This document shows positions 59,996 to 64,000 of a stretch of 64,000 nucleotides of DNA, in pieces. The notes beneath the pieces were generated by a model. That model had not been told where the DNA came from and searched no databases. It saw only the letters and a program-made list of their open reading frames with translations. This stretch comes from JAIOZK01 sp964468645 (GTDB lineage Bacteria > Bacteroidota > Bacteroidia > Bacteroidales > JAIOZK01). The position numbers and the translations under genes were made by a program. Within the stretch, counting starts at the first letter, position 1; every line of letters begins with the position of its first letter. Where the stretch lies: assembly GCA_964468645.1 (NCBI GenBank), contig CAYXUU010000005.1, positions 62,001 through 126,000 on the forward strand. The letters run 5' to 3'.

Positions 59996-61348
59996 TTACT
60001 TCCTTTTATTGGCAAGGTATTCAGCAACTTTTGCAAACGACACCTTTTTTTCTTTAAAAAATTCAACTGCTTCTTCTTTCTCCTGCCTGGAAGCACTAAA
60101 ATGATTGAGGATATTTAACAGGTGCATCTTCATATGCCCATGTTGGATACCTTTTGTAACCAGTGACTTTAAGGCTGCAAAATTGTTTGCCAGTCCTGTA
60201 CTTGCTGCAATCATCATTAATTCAGAAGCAGTAGGATTTCCCAACAGTTCCAGTGAGAGCCTGGCCATTGGGTGTAGGGAAGTTATACCTCCTACAGTTC
60301 CCACAGCCAGGGGAATGGTGAGGCTGTATGTGAATAAGTTGTTCCGAATGCTGATATCTGTAAGGCTGCTGTATCTTCCATTCCTGGATGCATAGGTATG
60401 ACCACATGCCTCGATAGCCCTGAAATCATTACCAGTAGCCAGGATAACCGCATCTACACCATTGAAAATTCCCTTATTATGGGTGGTGGCCCTATGTATA
60501 TCCACCCTGGCTATTTCCACAGCCTTCTCAAATTTCCACGCGAATTCTTCCGGTGGCATCTGGTTATCCTCAAACCTGAGGTTTTTAATATCTGTTTCAA
60601 CAAAAGCCGTTACAAGACATTCGGGGGTATAGTTTGAAAGAATAGACATAACAACCTGAATATTCTTTTCATCCTCAGAAAAATCATCGTTGTTGTTAAC
60701 ATAACTTTGAAGTAATTCGGAAAATTCCTCAAGACAGGAGTTGATAAAATTTGCACCCATGGAGTCGATGGTCTCAAAAGATGCTTTAAGCTGGTAATAA
60801 TCATCTATTTCATGGGTCATGTCTATCAGTTCAATATCTCTGATCCCACCACCACGGCTTACCATATTAACCGTAATGTGATCGGTGCCTTCCATCATTT
60901 TTTGTTTAATGGATGGCATATGTAATTTTAATTTTTCGTAATTACCAGGCCAGAAAAAGTGCACTTGGCCAACTTTAGTAGTGGTAATGATTTCTGCCTT
61001 GAATCCCCCCTTGTCTGACCAGAATTTTGCACTGCTGGATGCCGCGGCAACAACCGAGCTTTCTTCAATAACCATTGGAATCATATAATTCAGGTTATTG
61101 ATGATCATATTAGGGGAAACGCCAAATGGGAAATAGAAGTTGGTTATGGTGTTTTCACTGAATTCATCAAAAAGCTGTTGTTTTTTCGGATCCTGATGCC
61201 AGAAACTTTTCAGCGTTTGTAAAGCTTTTTCCGGATCTGACAATCGTTCTGTAACCCTGGTTATTTTATCTTCTTTCGGTAGTTTGGAGAATCCTTTAAT
61301 CAATGTCTTATTAACTTTGTTATTCACGGTAGAGCCGGAACTCATCAT
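59996..61348 (-). CDS. mvaA: Hydroxymethylglutaryl-CoA reductase, class II type
   Basis: 450 residues. Conserved motifs are EESSVVAAASSSAKFW (catalytic Glu), ETIDSMGANFIN, ATTHNKGIFNG (Lys), TGNDFRAIEA (Asp) and QHGHMKMHL (His). The pattern is that of the soluble bacterial class II enzymes. It reduces HMG-CoA to mevalonate, the committed step. It is the first gene of the mevalonate operon, with a -7 TATATTTG 40 bases upstream. Confidence 0.94.
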   Translation of the reverse strand: MMSSGSTVNNKVNKTLIKGFSKLPKEDKITRVTERLSDPEKALQTLKSFWHQDPKKQQLFDEFSENTITNFYFPFGVSPNMIINNLNYMIPMVIEESSVVAAASSSAKFWSDKGGFKAEIITTTKVGQVHFFWPGNYEKLKLHMPSIKQKMMEGTDHITVNMVSRGGGIRDIELIDMTHEIDDYYQLKASFETIDSMGANFINSCLEEFSELLQSYVNNNDDFSEDEKNIQVVMSILSNYTPECLVTAFVETDIKNLRFEDNQMPPEEFAWKFEKAVEIARVDIHRATTHNKGIFNGVDAVILATGNDFRAIEACGHTYASRNGRYSSLTDISIRNNLFTYSLTIPLAVGTVGGITSLHPMARLSLELLGNPTASELMMIAASTGLANNFAALKSLVTKGIQHGHMKMHLLNILNHFSASRQEKEEAVEFFKEKKVSFAKVAEYLANKRK

Positions 61349-61387
61349 CCTGTTATTTGAGTAAATATATGGTTCTTTTTATGCATG

Positions 61388-61395
61388 CAAATATA
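61388..61395 (-). promoter_or_regulatory. -7 element of the mevalonate operon
   Basis: TATATTTG on the minus strand, an exact -7 match 40 bases before the mvaA ATG. No TTG lies at the expected -33 spacing. Confidence 0.45.
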
Positions 61396-61498
61396 CATTT
61401 TCTATTAGAAGCATTGAAATCTAAACAAATGCAATGGGCAAATGTTTGGAAAGTTATGAATAGTAAAGATGGAACCTGTTAATAATGAAAAGGAAGGC

Positions 61499-62044
61499 TT
61501 ACCATTCATCCGGTTCTTCTTCAGGTTCAGGTTTCATTTTTTGTTTAAGGTTAGCAGCAAGGTTTTTTGAAAATTGATCAACCTGAGATAGATATTCATC
61601 CCATCGCTCATTGTATGCAGGATGTGTTTTATCAAGCCATGTCTCCAACGGAAATCTTGTTGCCTTCCTTAGATCAAAGTCAGTAATGGTATACCGGTAT
61701 CTGCCATCTTTAAGTTCAATCCTTACGGTATATAATACCATTCCACCATCTTTATTGTATCCATCCTCTTCGTAAGTCAACCTGAATTGGTGTCTTCCTT
61801 CAATTCTACCTGTCTCAAAATCCCTGATTTTAGTAACACTTACAGGATTTTCAAAGAAAGTATTCACCCAGTATATGCATCTGTTAAAGAGTTCTTCCTT
61901 GGTACCTTCTTCTTTGATAACTTCCTGGTAAGTGATCCTGCCGGTTTTACTGTCAACCGGGATTGTTGATGTACTGTCATTCTGCTGGGCATTGCTAAGC
62001 AGTGAACTTAATAGGGTAAGGGATATCAAAAAAAGAGACTTCAT
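61499..62044 (-). CDS. DUF4468-like exported protein
   Basis: 181 residues with a signal peptide ending LLSNAQ. The segment TYQEVIKEEGTKEELFNRCI, then YWVNTFF and the later ELKDGRYRYTITDFDL match DUF4468, a TBP-like fold common in Bacteroidetes exported proteins of unknown function. The C-terminus is acidic. It stands alone, between the mevalonate operon and groEL. Confidence 0.8.
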   Translation of the reverse strand: MKSLFLISLTLLSSLLSNAQQNDSTSTIPVDSKTGRITYQEVIKEEGTKEELFNRCIYWVNTFFENPVSVTKIRDFETGRIEGRHQFRLTYEEDGYNKDGGMVLYTVRIELKDGRYRYTITDFDLRKATRFPLETWLDKTHPAYNERWDEYLSQVDQFSKNLAANLKQKMKPEPEEEPDEW

Positions 62045-62102
62045 AATCAGTAGTTTTAATTCTGATATACAAAACTAACGAATATTTTTGCAATTTATTA
62101 AA

Positions 62103-62130
62103 CAAAAAACCCCTCGAAGTGAGGGGTTTT
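62103..62130 (-). terminator. Intrinsic terminator of groES-groEL
   Basis: On the minus strand AAAACCCCTC, a five-base loop and GAGGGGTTTTTTG, about 20 bases after the groEL stop. Confidence 0.88.
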
Positions 62131-62151
62131 ATATATGTTGTTGTATTAATC

Positions 62152-63798
62152 TTAATACATTCCGTCCATTCCCATACCACCACCTGGCATTGGAGGAGGA
62201 GCACCCATCGCAGGTTTTTCTTCCTTATGTTCTGAAAGAACACATTCTGTTGTAAGAAGCATACCGGCAATTGAAGCAGCGTTTTCGAGAGCTACCCTGG
62301 TTACCTTGGTAGGATCGATAACACCGGCTTCATAAAGATTCTCATAGTCTTCAGTTCTTGCATTGAAACCAAAGTCTTCTTTGCCTTCTTTAACTTTCTG
62401 AACAACTATTGAACCCTCAATACCTGTATTTTCAACGATCTGACGCAGAGGTTCTTCCAATGCTCTTCTTATAATAGCTACACCAGTTACTTCATCATCA
62501 TTGTCAGTCTTAACATCGTCAAGTTTTGCAATTGCCCTTAAATAAGCAACTCCACCACCGGGAACGATTCCTTCTTCTATAGCTGCCCTGGTAGCATTAA
62601 GGGCATCATCAAAGAGATCTTTTTTGGATTTCATTTCCACCTCACTTGCAGCACCAACATAAATTACAGCTACACCACCTGCTAATTTTGCAAGTCTTTC
62701 CTGTAGTTTTTCTTTGTCATAGTCAGAAGTGGTATTTTCAACCTGGGTTCTGATTTGTTTGATCCTACCTTCGATGTTGATTTTTTCTCCCTTACCACTT
62801 ACAATGGTTGTATTGTCTTTATCAACTGTAATTTTTTCGGCCTGACCGAGCATTTCCAGTGTAGTATCTTCAAGTTTGAAACCTTTTTCTTCAGAAACTA
62901 CGACACCACCAGTTAATACAGCAATATCTTCGAGCATCTCTTTTCTTCTGTCACCAAATCCAGGTGCTTTCACTGCAACTACCTTAAGTCCACCTCTTAA
63001 TTTATTAACAACAAGTGTGGCCAGTGCTTCAGTTTCAACATCCTCGGCTATGATCGTTAATGCTTTTCCGCTCTGAGCAACCTTTTCAAGTATAGGAAGA
63101 AGATCTTTCATTACGGAGATCTTTTTGTCGTGAATGAGAATAAACGGACTTTCGTAAACTGCTTCCATTTTCTCAGTATCAGTAACAAAATAAGGGGATA
63201 TGTATCCTCTGTCAAATTGCATACCTTCAACAACATCCACGTATGTCTCAAGGCTTTTTGCCTCTTCAATTGTAATAACACCATCTTTCTTCACTTTTCC
63301 CATTGCTTCTGCAATAAGTTTTCCGGTTGAGATGTCGTTATTAGCTGAGATAGAAGCCACCTGTTCAATTTTTTCAGAACTATCACCAATCTCTTTCGAC
63401 TGGCTTTTCAGTGAGTCGATCACTGATTCAACAGCTTTATCTATACCTCTTTTTAAATCCATTGGATTTGCACCGGCTGTAACATTTTTAAGACCGGTTG
63501 TGAAAATTGACTGAGCAAGAACTGTAGCAGTTGTTGTACCGTCGCCGGCAACATCATTGGTTTTGGAAGCAACCTCCTTAACCATCTGGGCACCCATGTT
63601 TTCAATGGGTTCCAGTAAGTCAATTTCCTTTGCAACAGTAACACCATCTTTTGTAATTGATGGAGCACCAAATGATTTATCAATGATTACATTGCGTCCT
63701 TTTGGACCGAGCGTAACTTTTACTGCATCTGTTAATGCATCAACTCCTGTTTTCAGGCCTTCTCTTGCCTTAATATCGAATGTGATGTCTTTTGCCAT
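62152..63798 (-). CDS. groL: Chaperonin GroEL
   Basis: 548 residues with canonical motifs: KVTLGPKGRNVIIDKSFGAP, AGDGTTTATVLAQ, VKAPGFGDRRKEMLEDIAVL, EGIVPGGGVAYLRA and the C-terminal GGM-rich tail (PGGGMGMDGMY). It is the ATP-driven folding chamber. The gene follows groES by 40 bases. Confidence 0.99.
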   Translation of the reverse strand: MAKDITFDIKAREGLKTGVDALTDAVKVTLGPKGRNVIIDKSFGAPSITKDGVTVAKEIDLLEPIENMGAQMVKEVASKTNDVAGDGTTTATVLAQSIFTTGLKNVTAGANPMDLKRGIDKAVESVIDSLKSQSKEIGDSSEKIEQVASISANNDISTGKLIAEAMGKVKKDGVITIEEAKSLETYVDVVEGMQFDRGYISPYFVTDTEKMEAVYESPFILIHDKKISVMKDLLPILEKVAQSGKALTIIAEDVETEALATLVVNKLRGGLKVVAVKAPGFGDRRKEMLEDIAVLTGGVVVSEEKGFKLEDTTLEMLGQAEKITVDKDNTTIVSGKGEKINIEGRIKQIRTQVENTTSDYDKEKLQERLAKLAGGVAVIYVGAASEVEMKSKKDLFDDALNATRAAIEEGIVPGGGVAYLRAIAKLDDVKTDNDDEVTGVAIIRRALEEPLRQIVENTGIEGSIVVQKVKEGKEDFGFNARTEDYENLYEAGVIDPTKVTRVALENAASIAGMLLTTECVLSEHKEEKPAMGAPPPMPGGGMGMDGMY

Positions 63799-63838
63799 TT
63801 TAATATGTTTTTATGTTTATACTTTCACTTAATTTTTG

Positions 63839-64000
63839 TCAGATAATTGCAACGATATCAGATTCACGCATAATCAGATAATCGCTTCCATCATGTGTAA
63901 TTTCAGTTCCTGCGTACTTACCGTATAATACGGTATCACCTTCTTTAACAGTCATAGGTTCATCTTTTTTACCGGAACCAACTGCAACCACTTTTCCCTT
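63839..64000 (-). CDS. groS: Co-chaperonin GroES, 5' end outside window
   Basis: The last 53 codons are visible: KGKVVAVGSGKKDEPMTVKE, then GDTVLYGKYAGTEI and SDYLIMRESDIVAII, the conserved C-terminal half of GroES. The reading frame remains open at the window edge. It caps GroEL and is its operon partner. Confidence 0.97.
   Translation of the reverse strand, partial: KGKVVAVGSGKKDEPMTVKEGDTVLYGKYAGTEITHDGSDYLIMRESDIVAII

Noticed and set aside
1..64000. tRNA, rRNA or known riboswitches.
   Set aside because: No cloverleaf-like or conserved aptamer text was noticed when reading the intergenic regions; a covariance-model scan would be needed to exclude short RNAs.

Overview
The window reads as a chromosomal segment of an AT-leaning, free-living Bacteroidota (Bacteroidales/Marinilabiliales-like) bacterium. 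Evidence: three proteins end in type IX secretion (T9SS) sorting tails, promoters fit the Bacteroidetes pattern (-33 TTG, -7 TAnnTTTG), and there are an S46 dipeptidyl-peptidase, a Bacteroidetes-style OstA/MCE/amidase/LptD block, a two-subunit methylmalonyl-CoA mutase and groES-groEL. Isoprenoid synthesis looks mevalonate-based. No rRNA, tRNA or CRISPR array was seen.

Layout. 1-3 kb: the end of a SLOG(LSDAT)-RyR protein with a Nudix hydrolase one base behind it, a TerB-like protein, dispersed hairpin repeats and a lipoprotein. 3-10.6 kb: one gene for a ~2,500-residue T9SS-secreted multidomain surface protein; upstream of it lies an array of five direct repeats with 21-22 bp spacing. 11.2-18.6 kb: an error-prone repair region with a DnaE2-like polymerase, DinB, a divergent HTH-S24 repressor that keeps a LexA-like Ala-Gly cleavage site, and a DnaQ-UvrC-type nuclease fusion. 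It is interspersed with three states (intact, truncated, empty) of a 23S-intervening-sequence-like four-helix-bundle element. 18.7-20.7 kb: a possible small RNA and a LytS/LytTR two-component system.

20.7-28.3 kb holds the most interesting unit: a minus-strand operon for a ribosomally made, post-translationally modified peptide (RiPP). It encodes an HPr-kinase-like protein, PqqD, a radical SAM/SPASM enzyme, a 52-residue precursor peptide that was missing from the supplied ORF calls, a sulfotransferase, an ABC exporter, two S26-peptidase-like proteins and an NTP_transf_5 nucleotidyltransferase. The tailoring set resembles that of phosphorylated lasso peptides, but no lasso cyclase or B2 protease is present and a radical SAM enzyme stands in their place.

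28-35 kb: outer-membrane and cell-wall biogenesis (OstA-like, MlaD-like, amidase-SPOR, LptD). 35-43 kb: an ornithine cyclodeaminase-family enzyme, RidA, a DPP11-type S46 peptidase, a nitroreductase and secreted proteins including a GH18 enzyme. 43-47.5 kb: mutA-mutB. 47.6-51 kb: a transglutaminase/propeller protein, a phosphatase and gpmA. 51.1-52.4 kb: a compact restriction-modification pair (BglII-fold endonuclease plus MT-A70 methyltransferase). 52-57 kb: a polysaccharide deacetylase, an Ig-like lipoprotein, an ArsR regulator and adenine deaminase. 57-61.3 kb: a four-gene mevalonate operon. 61.5-64 kb: a DUF4468 protein, groEL and the 3' part of groES.
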